Origin: Lentzea flava
Lineage (GTDB): Bacteria > Actinomycetota > Actinomycetes > Mycobacteriales > Pseudonocardiaceae
DNA length: 64,000 nt
Direction: 5' to 3'
Assembly (NCBI RefSeq): GCF_014648475.1
Contig: NZ_BMRE01000028.1
Coordinates: 1-64,000, forward strand
Shown here piece after piece: positions 49,472 to 59,643 of this stretch (positions are counted from its first letter, which is position 1; each line of letters opens with the position of its first letter). The notes under the pieces were generated by a model that saw only the letters and a list, made by a program, of their open reading frames with translations, had not been told where the DNA came from and did no database searches. A program made the position numbers and the translations under genes.

Positions 49472-50032
49472 ATGACCGCCGTGTTGAACACGCAGACCAC
49501 CGCCGTCCGAGTGCAGCCCCGCTCGCTCGTGGTCCTCGCCGGCATCCCCGGCGCGGGCAAGACGACGCTGCTCACCCGCCTGGACGCGGAGGAGCCGGTC
49601 ACCGTGCTCGACTCCGACCAGGTGCGCACGTGGCTCGAACCGCGCGTGCCCCTGCCGTACCGGTACTGGCGCGTCTTCGTGCACCTCACCCACCGCCTCC
49701 GCGTGTTCTGGGCAGCGCTGTTCAGCACGGGCCTCCTCGTCGTGCACGAGCCGTCCACCCGCCCCGGCACCCGTTTCATGCTGGTCCTGGCGGGCCTGCT
49801 TTCGGGCCGCCCCCGCCACTTCCTGTGGCTGGACGCCTCGGCGGCCCAGGCCCTGGACGGCCAGATCGCCCGCCGCCGCGTCGTGCGCACCCACGCGTTC
49901 GAACGCCACGTCCGCCGCGGCCAGGAGATGCGCGCGCGGTTCGAGTCGGGCTGGGTGCCGGCCGGATTCGGCGGCGTGACGCTGCTCACCCGTGCGGGAA
50001 CATCGGGTGGTCTGCGCATCATGGTGTCGTGA
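49472..50032 (+). CDS. P-loop AAA/kinase-like ATPase
   Basis: The 186-residue protein has Walker A GIPGAGKTTLL near residue 24, a following LDSDQVRTWL segment typical of small P-loop kinases of the zeta-toxin/APS-kinase/gluconate-kinase group, and a basic lid-like helix ARRRVVRTHAFERHVRRG. The substrate cannot be assigned. The hydrophobic middle (LRVFWAALFSTGLLVV) is buried core and not a clear membrane helix. It overlaps the HAD gene by 4 bp, so kinase and putative phosphatase may act on the same metabolite. Confidence 0.75.
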   Translation: MTAVLNTQTTAVRVQPRSLVVLAGIPGAGKTTLLTRLDAEEPVTVLDSDQVRTWLEPRVPLPYRYWRVFVHLTHRLRVFWAALFSTGLLVVHEPSTRPGTRFMLVLAGLLSGRPRHFLWLDASAAQALDGQIARRRVVRTHAFERHVRRGQEMRARFESGWVPAGFGGVTLLTRAGTSGGLRIMVS

Positions 50033-50643
50033 TCAAGGCGGTTGTGTTCGACTTCGCAGGCACCCTGTTCGGGCGCCCCACCTACCCGTGGCTGTCACCT
50101 CAGCACCTCTCGGTGCTGCGCGCCCCGGCGCCGTACATCGCCCGCATGAACGCCGCCGAGCGCGCGGTGTGGGACGCCCGCGACCTCACGGCGCTGGCGA
50201 ACCGCTCCGCCTACTGGACCCTCTTCCGGCTGGCGGGCCTCTCGATGCCCGACTCGATCTTCCAGCGCCTGCACGACCCGGCGTTCTGGCTGCCCTACCC
50301 GGACACGGCCGCGGCGTTGGAGGTCGTGCGGCCGTTGAAGGTCGGCGTGCTGAGCAACATCTCGTGGGACATCCGGGGCGTCTTCGCGCGCGAGTCGCTG
50401 TCGGTGGACGCGTTCCTGCTGTCATACGAGATCGGCGTGTCCAAGCCTTCTGCTCGTGCTTTCGAGGCGGCCTGCGTGCGGCTCGACGTGGCGCCTGACG
50501 AGTGCCTGTACGTCGGCGATGATCCGGTTTCGGACGGTGCGGCGGTGAAAGCCGGGTTGCGGTTCGAGCAGATCTCCACCGCTCCCGTGGGACGTCGTCA
50601 GCCGGTGCTGCTGGAGGCGCTGGCACGCCACGGGATCAACTGA
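50029..50643 (+). CDS. HAD superfamily hydrolase-like protein
   Basis: The 204-residue protein has HAD motif I as FDFAGTLFG (Asp8), motif II in GVLSNIS, the Lys of motif III in VSKPSARAF, and motif IV YVGDDPVSDGAAV. In motif I the second acidic residue (usually Asp, the general acid/base) is Ala10. This happens in some HAD groups and may lower or change phosphatase activity. The helical cap lies at about residues 20-90. The GTG start overlaps the kinase gene stop. Its last 8 bp overlap the convergent TIR gene. Confidence 0.82.
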   Translation: MIKAVVFDFAGTLFGRPTYPWLSPQHLSVLRAPAPYIARMNAAERAVWDARDLTALANRSAYWTLFRLAGLSMPDSIFQRLHDPAFWLPYPDTAAALEVVRPLKVGVLSNISWDIRGVFARESLSVDAFLLSYEIGVSKPSARAFEAACVRLDVAPDECLYVGDDPVSDGAAVKAGLRFEQISTAPVGRRQPVLLEALARHGIN

Positions 50644-53600
50644 TCCGCAGCCGGGCTTCCGTGATGAGATCACCGACGTCGTCGCCGCGTGCCGTGCCGG
50701 ACAGCGGACGCGTGAACCCGTCCGAGACGTCCCAGTACCGCACGGTCCTGTCTCTGGAGCCGGTGACCACCGTTCCGTCCGGCAACCAGAGGGCGGCGGT
50801 GACCGCATCGCCGTGGCCGAGCAGCGCCGTGCGTTGCCCGCTGGTCACGGGATCCCAGACACGGGCCGTTGCGTCCGATGACGCGCTGAGGAGACTGCGG
50901 CCGTCCGGAGACCAGGCCATTGCGCGGATCTCGTCCGCGTGGCCGTGCAGTTCGCCGATCTTGACGAGGTCGTCGGTCAGGCGAAACAGCACGATGGTCG
51001 CATCGGCGCACCCCGCGGCGAGCACGTCGTGTTCCGGATGCCAGGCGATCGAGGTGAACCACTTGCTCTCCACGAACGAGTACAGCGTGCGGTCCATCGA
51101 GTTCACCGTCACGTTGCCCTCACCAGCGACAGCGAAGATCTGGCGGTGCGGATGCCATGCCACCGCCGTGAGATTCCCGGAGTGCCGTGTCCACGTCGCA
51201 GAGGTGAGCAGCTCGCCATCACGGCTGTAGACCCTGGGAAGCCATGTTCGGTCCCGCGAGACAGCGGCCAGCAGTGTTCCGTCCGACGACCACTGCAGGT
51301 CATCGATTTCGTCGGTCGTCTCCGCGAGCTGCGCGACCAGCGCTCCGTCCTGGTCCTGGATGGTGACCACCCCGTCGTCGGATCCGATCGCAAGCCGTTG
51401 CCCGTTCGGTGTCCAAGCGAGGGAGCACTGTCCGTTGAAGATGGGATCGATGAGGGACTTGAGACCGATCGTCAGTTCACCGGACACGGGATTCCGCGCG
51501 AGCGCGAGCACCTCGCCCTTCGCGTAGAACCAGTTGGCGGTCGGCTCCGAGCCGATCTTCCACGCGCGCTGGGTGCCGTCTTCAGCGACCGTGGCCAGCT
51601 GATCTCCCTCGTGTGACCAGGCGACGTCGCAGACGCCTTGATGGTGGCCGCGCAGGCACAGCAGCTCCCTTCCGGTCACGGCGTCCCAGACTCGGGCGGT
51701 TCCGTCCGCCGAGGCACTGGCGATCCTGGTACCGCACGGCGACCAGCTCACTCTGCGCACGCCGTCTGAATGCCCGCGGAGGTGCGTTTGTCCGATGGGG
51801 CGGTCGAGCACGGCCGTCGAGCGTCCGTCCCCACTCGCCCAGATCTCCGGGTCGTGCGGGTGGAACCGGACCGATCGCGCCGCCGCGTCCGTCCAATGGC
51901 GTTCTGACAGTGCGTGCGTCAAACGATGGCCGACTCCCTCGAGTGCGACCCTTCCGTCGTCCCTCGCGATGGCGATCCACCTGCCGTCGGACGAGATGTC
52001 CGCATCCCACAAGCGCACGGTGTTCTGCTCGTCGTTCTTGACCACTGCCCGAACCGCGTGCACAGGCGCGTCATTCCGACAGGCGACGTCCCACAGGTAG
52101 ACACCACCGTCCGCACAGCCGACCAGCACCCGGTCACCCGTGGCGTTGAACCGCACCGACCACGGAAGGCCTGGCAGCGGAATCACGCGGATCTCCCGCT
52201 CCTCGCGGGGGGACCACAATCTCAGCGTCGCGTCGGTCGCCACCGACGCCACGACATCGCCGTTCGGGGACCAGGCGACCGATCGCACCCAGCAGGGGCC
52301 GGTGCCGTGCGAGAACACGTGCAGGCAAGCAGCGGTCCCGGAGTCCCACACCCGAACCGTGCCGTCCTTCGATCCGGTCACCAGCTTCGTGTCGTCCGGT
52401 GACCAGTCCACACCCCAGATGCCGGCGGTGTGTCCGCTGAACGAGCGCAGCCGGTGAGTGGAGGCCATGGCACGCAACAACAACAGCCGCCAGCTCGACA
52501 GATCCGGGGCGTGCGGGAGCAGCCGTACCGTGAAGTCGTCACCGGCGAGAACCTGCAGCGCGTCGACCGGATCGAGCGCGACCGCCCGCCGCACGTCGTC
52601 GTCCACCTTCTGTTGCGACGACAGCTGGAGCAACCGCTGTGCGTCGGCGGAGAGGTGCTGCGGCCGCATCTCGGCGAACGCGTCGTCCGCAGGTGAGAGC
52701 ACCGAGAGCAACGAGGCGAGGCGGGACGGGGCGATGAGCTGGTCGGGGTGCTTCACCGACTCCTTGGCGATGTCCTCGATCTCCCGCCGTGCCCGCAAGG
52801 CGGCATGGTCGCGTTCCAGGCTCTCGCGCAGCCGCGGCCAGCGCAGGAACAGGCTTTCGTGGGCCACCTCGATCGACTCGTGGGTCGCGGTGAGCACCCG
52901 GTTGGTGATGAACGGGGCGAGCAGCTGCCGTTCGTCCGCGGAGAGCTCGGCGACCGCCACCGCTCGTTTGGTGAACTTCCCGCCTTCGTCCACCGACACC
53001 AGGGTTCGCAGGGTGCGCAGCACCCGGCGTTCGGCCTCGCCGGCCTTCGGCCACGAGCCGTCGTCCTCGCGCACCAGGTCGCGTGCCATGGCCAGGGCCT
53101 CGTCGGCCTGCTGCCGCAGCACGTCCATCACACGTCCGGACGCGACGTACTCGGCACGGGTGATCGGCCGGGGCGCGCGTTCGCCGTCGCGGTTGACGTG
53201 GCGCCACAGGTTCTCCAGCGCGAACGCCAGCAACGGCAGCGACTCGCGGCTCGCGTCTTCCTGGATGAGGCCCAGCGCGGCGTCGTCGACGCTCCAGCCG
53301 AGTGCCCGCAGCGGACCGTTGACCACCACCGGGATCTCGGCCTTGGCGAGCGGCGCGACCAGGAAGTTGTCGCGGAAGAGCGGCTCGAGGTCCTCGTGCC
53401 GCATCAGGTCGTCGAGGAAGTCCGCGCGGACCGTGTGGACGACCCAGGCCTCGCCCCGGCTGGCGGCCACGAGTCGTCGCACCAGCGTGGTGGAGTCGCC
53501 GATCAGGAGTTCTTCGGTCTGGTCGAGCACCACGAGCCGGCGTCCGGGGCCTTCGATCGCCGGCAGCACGCCTTGCGACGGCGTGAGCGGGCCGATGATC

Positions 53601-54247
53601 GTCCAACCCGCCCGTCGGAGCAGAGGGATCAAACCTGCGCGCACCAGCGATGACTTGCCCGCACCCGACGGGCCGATCACCGCGAGAGCGCCGGACTCGC
53701 GGCGTCCGAGCAACGGTTGGGCCAACCGTTGGGTGTCGTCGTCGCGACCGAAGAAGAGCGAGGCTTGGTGCTCGTCGAACGCCTTCAGGCCGGGAAACGG
53801 TGACGTGGTGGTCGCGGCCTTGGTGACACCGGCTCGTTCGAGAACGAGCAACGCCGTGTCGCGGGCGGCGGCCAGTGAAGCGGCGTCGGCGTGGTCGACG
53901 CGCTGGGCCTGGAGGTCGTCGAGGATCGCGCGGTTCTGCGAGCGGGCGCTGAAGAACTCGATGCAGGGAGCGTGCGGTTTCCGTTCGCGGAAGATCGACG
54001 ACTCCCAGGTGCACCACTCGGAGTAGGAGCCGGGGGAGGTGACGACGATCAACGCGTCCGCGCCGAGCAGCTCGCGGCGCAGGCTGTCCTTCCACGGTCG
54101 CGAGACGTCAGGGCCCGAGCCCGGCGCGGTGTAGGCGTGGACGTCCTCGTAGCCGGCGGCCAGCAGGGCATCGCGCAGGTGCAGCGCGATGTCGTTGCCC
54201 TCGTCGTGGCCGTGGTAGCTCAGGAAGATCCGACCCACCCGGAGCAT
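50636..54247 (-). CDS. TIR-STAND NTPase-WD40 protein, candidate immune receptor
   Basis: The 1203-residue protein joins three modules. Residues 1-140 form a TIR domain: RIFLSYHGHDEG, GADALIVVTSPGSYSEWC, then Trp81-Glu82, the NADase glutamate position. Residues 150-500 form an nSTAND1-type NTPase starting FPGLKAFDEHQASLFFGRDD, with Walker A GPSGAGKSS (192-200), Walker B RRLVVLDQTEE, and a winged-helix-like region ending VAHESLFLRWPRL. From about 604 to the end lie some 14 WD40 units, enough for two seven-bladed propellers, with SGHTAGIWGVDWSPDD first. The layout parallels NLR-type sensors: ligand binding by WD40, oligomerisation by the NTPase, effector output by TIR. No partner genes are obvious. 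The ATG is at 54247. Confidence 0.9.
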   Translation of the reverse strand: MLRVGRIFLSYHGHDEGNDIALHLRDALLAAGYEDVHAYTAPGSGPDVSRPWKDSLRRELLGADALIVVTSPGSYSEWCTWESSIFRERKPHAPCIEFFSARSQNRAILDDLQAQRVDHADAASLAAARDTALLVLERAGVTKAATTTSPFPGLKAFDEHQASLFFGRDDDTQRLAQPLLGRRESGALAVIGPSGAGKSSLVRAGLIPLLRRAGWTIIGPLTPSQGVLPAIEGPGRRLVVLDQTEELLIGDSTTLVRRLVAASRGEAWVVHTVRADFLDDLMRHEDLEPLFRDNFLVAPLAKAEIPVVVNGPLRALGWSVDDAALGLIQEDASRESLPLLAFALENLWRHVNRDGERAPRPITRAEYVASGRVMDVLRQQADEALAMARDLVREDDGSWPKAGEAERRVLRTLRTLVSVDEGGKFTKRAVAVAELSADERQLLAPFITNRVLTATHESIEVAHESLFLRWPRLRESLERDHAALRARREIEDIAKESVKHPDQLIAPSRLASLLSVLSPADDAFAEMRPQHLSADAQRLLQLSSQQKVDDDVRRAVALDPVDALQVLAGDDFTVRLLPHAPDLSSWRLLLLRAMASTHRLRSFSGHTAGIWGVDWSPDDTKLVTGSKDGTVRVWDSGTAACLHVFSHGTGPCWVRSVAWSPNGDVVASVATDATLRLWSPREEREIRVIPLPGLPWSVRFNATGDRVLVGCADGGVYLWDVACRNDAPVHAVRAVVKNDEQNTVRLWDADISSDGRWIAIARDDGRVALEGVGHRLTHALSERHWTDAAARSVRFHPHDPEIWASGDGRSTAVLDRPIGQTHLRGHSDGVRRVSWSPCGTRIASASADGTARVWDAVTGRELLCLRGHHQGVCDVAWSHEGDQLATVAEDGTQRAWKIGSEPTANWFYAKGEVLALARNPVSGELTIGLKSLIDPIFNGQCSLAWTPNGQRLAIGSDDGVVTIQDQDGALVAQLAETTDEIDDLQWSSDGTLLAAVSRDRTWLPRVYSRDGELLTSATWTRHSGNLTAVAWHPHRQIFAVAGEGNVTVNSMDRTLYSFVESKWFTSIAWHPEHDVLAAGCADATIVLFRLTDDLVKIGELHGHADEIRAMAWSPDGRSLLSASSDATARVWDPVTSGQRTALLGHGDAVTAALWLPDGTVVTGSRDRTVRYWDVSDGFTRPLSGTARGDDVGDLITEARLRIS

Positions 54248-54338
54248 CCTGCATCATTCGGGCCTGAAGGAGGACCCGTTGCGGGCCCGTTGGGGAGCCG
54301 TACCTCGGCTGACGGGGGCGTTGGCTAGTCTGGACGAC

Positions 54339-55889
<1,551 letters not shown>

Positions 55890-55891
55890 CC

Positions 55892-56947
55892 ATGCACCTG
55901 CGCGGCGTCGTCCTCCCCGACGGCGAGCCGCGAGACCTGTGGGTCGTCAACGGCCGTGTGCGCACCCAGCCGGTGCCGGGTGCGCAGACCGTTGTCGACG
56001 GCGGGTTCCTGGTCCCCGGCCTGGTCGACGCGCACTGTCACGTCGGCCTGGGCCCGCAGGGTGGTGTCGAGCTGCCAGAGGCCGTGGAGCAGGCGCTGAC
56101 GGACCGCGACGCGGGCACGTTGCTGATCCGCGACTGCGGTTCGCCGATCGACACCACGCCGTTGCAGGAGCGCCTCGACCTGCCACGGATCATCCGGGCG
56201 GGCCGCCACATCGCCCGTCCGAAGCGCTACATCCCGCACATCGGCGTGGAGATCGAGTCGGACCTGCCGTCAGCCGTGGCCGAGCAGGCCGCGTACGGCG
56301 ACGGCTGGGTGAAGCTCGTCGGCGACTGGATCGACCGCGGCGTGGGCGATCTCGCTCCACTGTGGACGGACGAGGAGCTGGCCCAGGCCATCAAGGTCGC
56401 GCACGACGCCGGTGCTCGCGTGACGGCCCACGTGTTCGGCGAGGACGCGTTGCCCGGCCTGATCAACGCGGGCATCGACTGCATCGAGCACGGCACCGGC
56501 CTGTCGGACGACACGATCGCGCTGATGGCCTCGCGCGGCACCGCGCTGGTGCCCACGCTGATCAACATCGAGACGTTCCCCGGCATCGCGGACAGGGCGG
56601 GCAAGTACCCCACGTACGCGAACCACATGCGCGACCTGCACGCCCGCGTCTCGGCCACCGTGTCGTCGGCGATCGAGGCCGGCATCCCGGTCTACGCGGG
56701 CACCGACGCGGGCGGCGGCATCCAGCACGGCCGCATCGTCGACGAGATCACCGCGCTGCACCGCGTGGGCATGAGCGCCGCCGACGCCATCGGCGCCGCG
56801 TCGTGGAACGCCCGCGAGTGGCTCGGTTTCCCGTCCCTGACCGAAGGCGCGGCCGCGGACATCGTGGTCTACGACGAGGACCCTCGCGAGAACCTCGACG
56901 TCCTGCGGTCGCCGCGCATGATCATGCTCAGGGGCAGGATCCACTAA
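55892..56947 (+). CDS. Amidohydrolase family protein
   Basis: The 351-residue metal-dependent hydrolase has the HxH metal motif in GLVDAHCHVGLG, later metal ligands in VTAHVFGEDAL and CIEHGTGLSDD, and the catalytic Asp in VYAGTDAGGGIQHG. It is of the imidazolonepropionase/prolidase-like branch, with substrate unknown. An amidohydrolase next to ffh is also found in Mycobacterium (Rv2915c position), so this is part of the old backbone and not the ureide insert. The ATG at 55892 is used. A GTG two codons upstream overlaps the ffh stop. It contains one TCCACTGTGGA copy in a frame different from the others. Confidence 0.85.
   Translation: MHLRGVVLPDGEPRDLWVVNGRVRTQPVPGAQTVVDGGFLVPGLVDAHCHVGLGPQGGVELPEAVEQALTDRDAGTLLIRDCGSPIDTTPLQERLDLPRIIRAGRHIARPKRYIPHIGVEIESDLPSAVAEQAAYGDGWVKLVGDWIDRGVGDLAPLWTDEELAQAIKVAHDAGARVTAHVFGEDALPGLINAGIDCIEHGTGLSDDTIALMASRGTALVPTLINIETFPGIADRAGKYPTYANHMRDLHARVSATVSSAIEAGIPVYAGTDAGGGIQHGRIVDEITALHRVGMSAADAIGAASWNAREWLGFPSLTEGAAADIVVYDEDPRENLDVLRSPRMIMLRGRIH
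56356..56366 (+). repeat. TCCACTGTGGA element, copy 4
   Basis: Fourth exact copy, in the amidohydrolase gene. Here it is read in another frame (Pro-Leu-Trp-Thr), so protein sequence does not explain its conservation. A near copy CCCACTGTGGA is at 61643-61653 in rimM. Confidence 0.6.
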
Positions 56948-57417
56948 CGGTTGTACTCCGACAGCGCACCGGCCTGGTACGACCCGCCCTTCTGGTGGGT
57001 GATCACGGCCATCCGGTTGGCGGCGTTGATCAGTCCGATCAGGCACACCAGCGCCGCCACCTGCTCGTCGTCGAAGTGCTTGCGCACGTTCGCCCAGGTC
57101 TCGTCGCTCACGCTCACGTTCTCGGTGCCTTCCTCTGCGAACGCGAGCGCGGCCTGCTCGGCCTCGGTGAAGACGGTCGTCTCCCGCCATCCGGCCACCA
57201 GGTGCAGGCGCATCGGGTCCTCGCCCGCGGCGATGGCCTCCTTGACGTGCATGTCGAGGCAGAAGCCGCAGCCGTTGAGCTGGCTGGCGCGCAGGCTCAC
57301 CAGCTCGGCCGTGATGCTCGGCAGCGACGTCTGGTGCAGCGCCATGCCGAGTCCCGCGAACCGCTTGCCGATCTTGGTGCCGGTCTCGGTGGCGAAGAGG
57401 TCGAAGCGCGATTCCAT
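56944..57417 (-). CDS. Carboxymuconolactone decarboxylase/AhpD-like protein
   Basis: The 157-residue protein belongs to the CMD family of alkylhydroperoxidase-like proteins: SLRASQLNGCGFCLDMHVKEA supplies the redox-active Cys50, Cys53 and His57. It probably acts as a peroxide-related thiol enzyme. It is encoded divergently from an ECF41 sigma factor, the classic COE partner arrangement, and its upstream region has an ECF41-type promoter. The ATG at 57417 has GGAGGA upstream. Its stop overlaps the amidohydrolase stop by 4 bp. Confidence 0.9.
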   Translation of the reverse strand: MESRFDLFATETGTKIGKRFAGLGMALHQTSLPSITAELVSLRASQLNGCGFCLDMHVKEAIAAGEDPMRLHLVAGWRETTVFTEAEQAALAFAEEGTENVSVSDETWANVRKHFDDEQVAALVCLIGLINAANRMAVITHQKGGSYQAGALSEYNR

Positions 57418-57454
57418 GATTTCCTCCCTCGTGGGCCTTGCTTGACGACCACGA

Positions 57455-57481
57455 GATGCCGCTCGCGCCCCGGCTGTGACA
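57455..57481 (-). promoter_or_regulatory. Putative ECF41 promoter for the CMD gene
   Basis: On the minus strand TGTCACA (57475-57481) is followed after 16 bases by CATC (57455-57458), one base off the ECF41 consensus TGTCACA-N16-CGTC. It lies 38 bp upstream of the CMD start codon. Confidence 0.55.
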
Positions 57482-57505
57482 GCACCTGTTTGTGACACAC
57501 GACAC

Positions 57506-57532
57506 TGTCACAGGCCCCGGTCGGCCGGCGTC
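57506..57532 (+). promoter_or_regulatory. Putative ECF41 autoregulatory promoter
   Basis: TGTCACA (57506-57512), 16 bases, then CGTC (57529-57532) is an exact match to the known ECF41 promoter pattern. It lies 31 bp upstream of the sigma gene start. Confidence 0.7.
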
Positions 57533-57563
57533 TCGTGCGGAGACCCGTTTCAGGAGGAGACCA

Positions 57564-58442
57564 ATGCCGGACGTCGCGACCACCGCGTTCGTGAGCCACC
57601 GCAACCTGCTCTTCACGATCGCCTACGAGATGCTCGGCTCCGCGGCCGACGCCGAGGACGTGCTGCAGGAGACGTGGCTCAGGTGGGCCGACGTCGAGCA
57701 CGCCCTGGTGGAGAACCACCGCGCCTACCTGGTCCGCATCGTCACCCGCCAGGCGTTGTCGAGGCTGCGAACCCTGGGCCGCCGCAAGGAGTCCTACGTC
57801 GGCCCCTGGCTGCCGGAGCCGCTGCTGACCGCCCCGGACGTCGCCGAGGACGTGGAACTGGCCGACAGCGTCTCGATGGCGATGATGCTGGTCCTCGAAA
57901 CCCTCACCCCGACCGAACGCGCGGTCTTCGTCCTGCGCGAGGTGTTCGACCTGGACTACGACGAGATCGCCACGGCGGTCGACAAGAACCCCGCGGCCGT
58001 CCGCCAGATCGCGCACCGCGCCCGCTCCCACGTGGCCGCCCGCCGCCCCCGCGAGGTGGTGACGCAGGAGGAGTCCCGCGAGGCCCTCGCCGCCTTCCAG
58101 CGCGCCACCGAAACCGGCGATCTGCAGGCGTTGCTGGACCTGCTCGCCCCGGACGTCGTGTTCCTCGGCGACGGCGGCGGCGTGAAGCAGGCCGTCGCAC
58201 GGCCCGTCGTGGGTGCCTCGAAGGTGGCGCGCATGCTGCTCGGCGGCCTGACCAAGACCTCGGGCTGGGAGATGGAACCGGCGCAGGTCAACGGACATCC
58301 GGCGTTGATCTTCAAGTTCGAGGGCGAGCTCGACACCGTGATCGCGGTGCGGATCGACGACGGGTTGATCAGCGGGCTCTACGCGGTGCGCAACCCCGAG
58401 AAGCTCTCGCACATGGGGCAGGAGACGACTCTGCGCCGCTGA
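57564..58442 (+). CDS. ECF41-family RNA polymerase sigma factor
   Basis: The 292-residue protein has sigma region 2 (LLFTIAYEMLGSAADAEDVL) and region 4 (LTPTERAVFVLREVF with NPAAVRQIAHRARSHV), plus a C-terminal SnoaL-like domain (about 175-292). The ECF41 hallmarks are all present: WLPEPLL between the regions, a DGGG motif (variant GDGGGVKQ), and NPEKL near the end, close to the NPDKL motif. In this family the C-terminal domain replaces a separate anti-sigma factor and tunes activity. The ATG at 57564 has AGGAGGAG upstream. It should drive itself and the divergent CMD gene. Confidence 0.93.
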   Translation: MPDVATTAFVSHRNLLFTIAYEMLGSAADAEDVLQETWLRWADVEHALVENHRAYLVRIVTRQALSRLRTLGRRKESYVGPWLPEPLLTAPDVAEDVELADSVSMAMMLVLETLTPTERAVFVLREVFDLDYDEIATAVDKNPAAVRQIAHRARSHVAARRPREVVTQEESREALAAFQRATETGDLQALLDLLAPDVVFLGDGGGVKQAVARPVVGASKVARMLLGGLTKTSGWEMEPAQVNGHPALIFKFEGELDTVIAVRIDDGLISGLYAVRNPEKLSHMGQETTLRR

Positions 58443-58866
58443 GGTTCGACAATTCCACGGCGAGGGCGTTCCCGCCCGGACGAGCAACTCGACCTGCGCC
58501 TTGCCGGGAACGACCTCGTCGCAGTACCAGTTCCGTGGCACACCTCGAACCTGGCCGCTGAGGTTTAGTCGCAGCGTTTGTGTGCCGATCCGTTCACCAG
58601 GAGAAGGACATCCGGCGGGGGACCCGATCTGACCATCTTTTGGCCAGATGCTTGGCCCGGTTTCCGTCGGTGCCGCACAGTAACCTCGGATTCGGGGGCG
58701 GCAGCACTCCCCCAGGGGGATCGCGGTCCCCACTCCAAGCGTATCGCGAGGCACCGACAGCGCATCGGTGCTTCAGAAGCCGTCGATCGCGAGGTGAGCC
58801 GATCATGAGGGTGTCACAGATCGCTGTAGGTCCGCAGGTAGCCGCGGCGTGACTAGATTGCAGAGC
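58443..58866. other. 424-bp gap with no recognised gene
   Basis: No coding frame with the expected codon bias, tRNA or known riboswitch is apparent. Local hairpin potential exists around 58695-58735 (GGGGG/CCCCC and GGGGA/TCCCC arms). A minus-strand frame near 58470-58560 reads GVPRNWYCDEVVPGKAQVEL, which could be a fragment of a lost gene but cannot be identified. The promoter of the following protease gene is presumably at the right end. Confidence 0.5.
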
Positions 58867-59643
58867 GTGAGTGAGCCGGAGTCCCTGAAGCCGAGGCGAG
58901 GCTTCATCGAAAGCCTGCGGGACATCAGCCGCAACCCGGAGCCCGAGCGGGTCGGCCAGCGCTGGGGATTCGGCGCGTTCCTACTGGTGGAAGCGGTCTT
59001 CATCCTCAGCGCGGTGTTCATCACCGCGGTGGGCAACAGCTTCGGCGCGACGCTGGAGAGTTCGACGGCGCTCGTGCTGGTCGGCTCGCTGGTGCCGATC
59101 GTGCTCGCGGCCGCGGTCGCCGTCGTGATCACCTACGTCCGCGGCAACGGGCCCGTCGTCGACCTGCGGCTCAGCATGACCAAAGCCGACATCGTCTTCG
59201 GCCTCAAGATCGGTGTGGTGGGCCTGGTCTTCACCTACGCCGCCGCCACCGTGTGGGCGCGGATCGTCGGCAAGGAGAACGCCACGAGCGCCGTCGGTGA
59301 GCTCTTCAGCCAGGCGAACCTGCCGCTCGCCGCCGCCATCACGATGTTCGTCTACATGAGCTTCATCGGGCCGATCTGCGAGGAGATCATCTTCCGCGGC
59401 CTGCTCTGGGGTGCCGTCGAGCGGCAGGGCTGGAGCCGGTGGGCCGCGTTCGTGCTGACGACGGTGATCTTCGCGGTCAGCCACCTCGAACCGCAGCGCA
59501 CGTGGTTGCTGCTCGTGATCGCCATCCCCATCGGCGTCGCCCGGCTCATCACGCGCAGCCTCGGGGCGAGCATGGTGGCGCACGTGATGAACAACTTCCT
59601 CCCCGGACTGTCCCTCCTGCTCCTCTCGGCCGGTGTCATCTGA
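58867..59643 (+). CDS. CPBP family intramembrane metalloprotease
   Basis: The 258-residue membrane protein has about seven or eight hydrophobic helices and the three CPBP/Abi motifs: EExxxR as CEEIIFRGLLWG, FxxxH as FAVSH, and HxxxN as HVMNN. These form the metal active site inside the membrane. CPBP proteins process prenylated or other membrane substrates, or confer bacteriocin self-immunity. The target here is unknown. I chose the GTG at 58867. A GTG at 58849 adds six residues. It overlaps pxpA by one base. Confidence 0.87.
   Translation: MSEPESLKPRRGFIESLRDISRNPEPERVGQRWGFGAFLLVEAVFILSAVFITAVGNSFGATLESSTALVLVGSLVPIVLAAAVAVVITYVRGNGPVVDLRLSMTKADIVFGLKIGVVGLVFTYAAATVWARIVGKENATSAVGELFSQANLPLAAAITMFVYMSFIGPICEEIIFRGLLWGAVERQGWSRWAAFVLTTVIFAVSHLEPQRTWLLLVIAIPIGVARLITRSLGASMVAHVMNNFLPGLSLLLLSAGVI

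Noticed and set aside
57491..57497. Third TGTCACA on the minus strand as another ECF41 promoter
   Set aside because: The base block 16 bp downstream reads GCCG, not CGTC or a near match.
58443..58866. Possible riboswitch (for example c-di-AMP type) before the CPBP protease gene
   Set aside because: GC-rich hairpins are present but I could not place the conserved core bases of any known riboswitch class.
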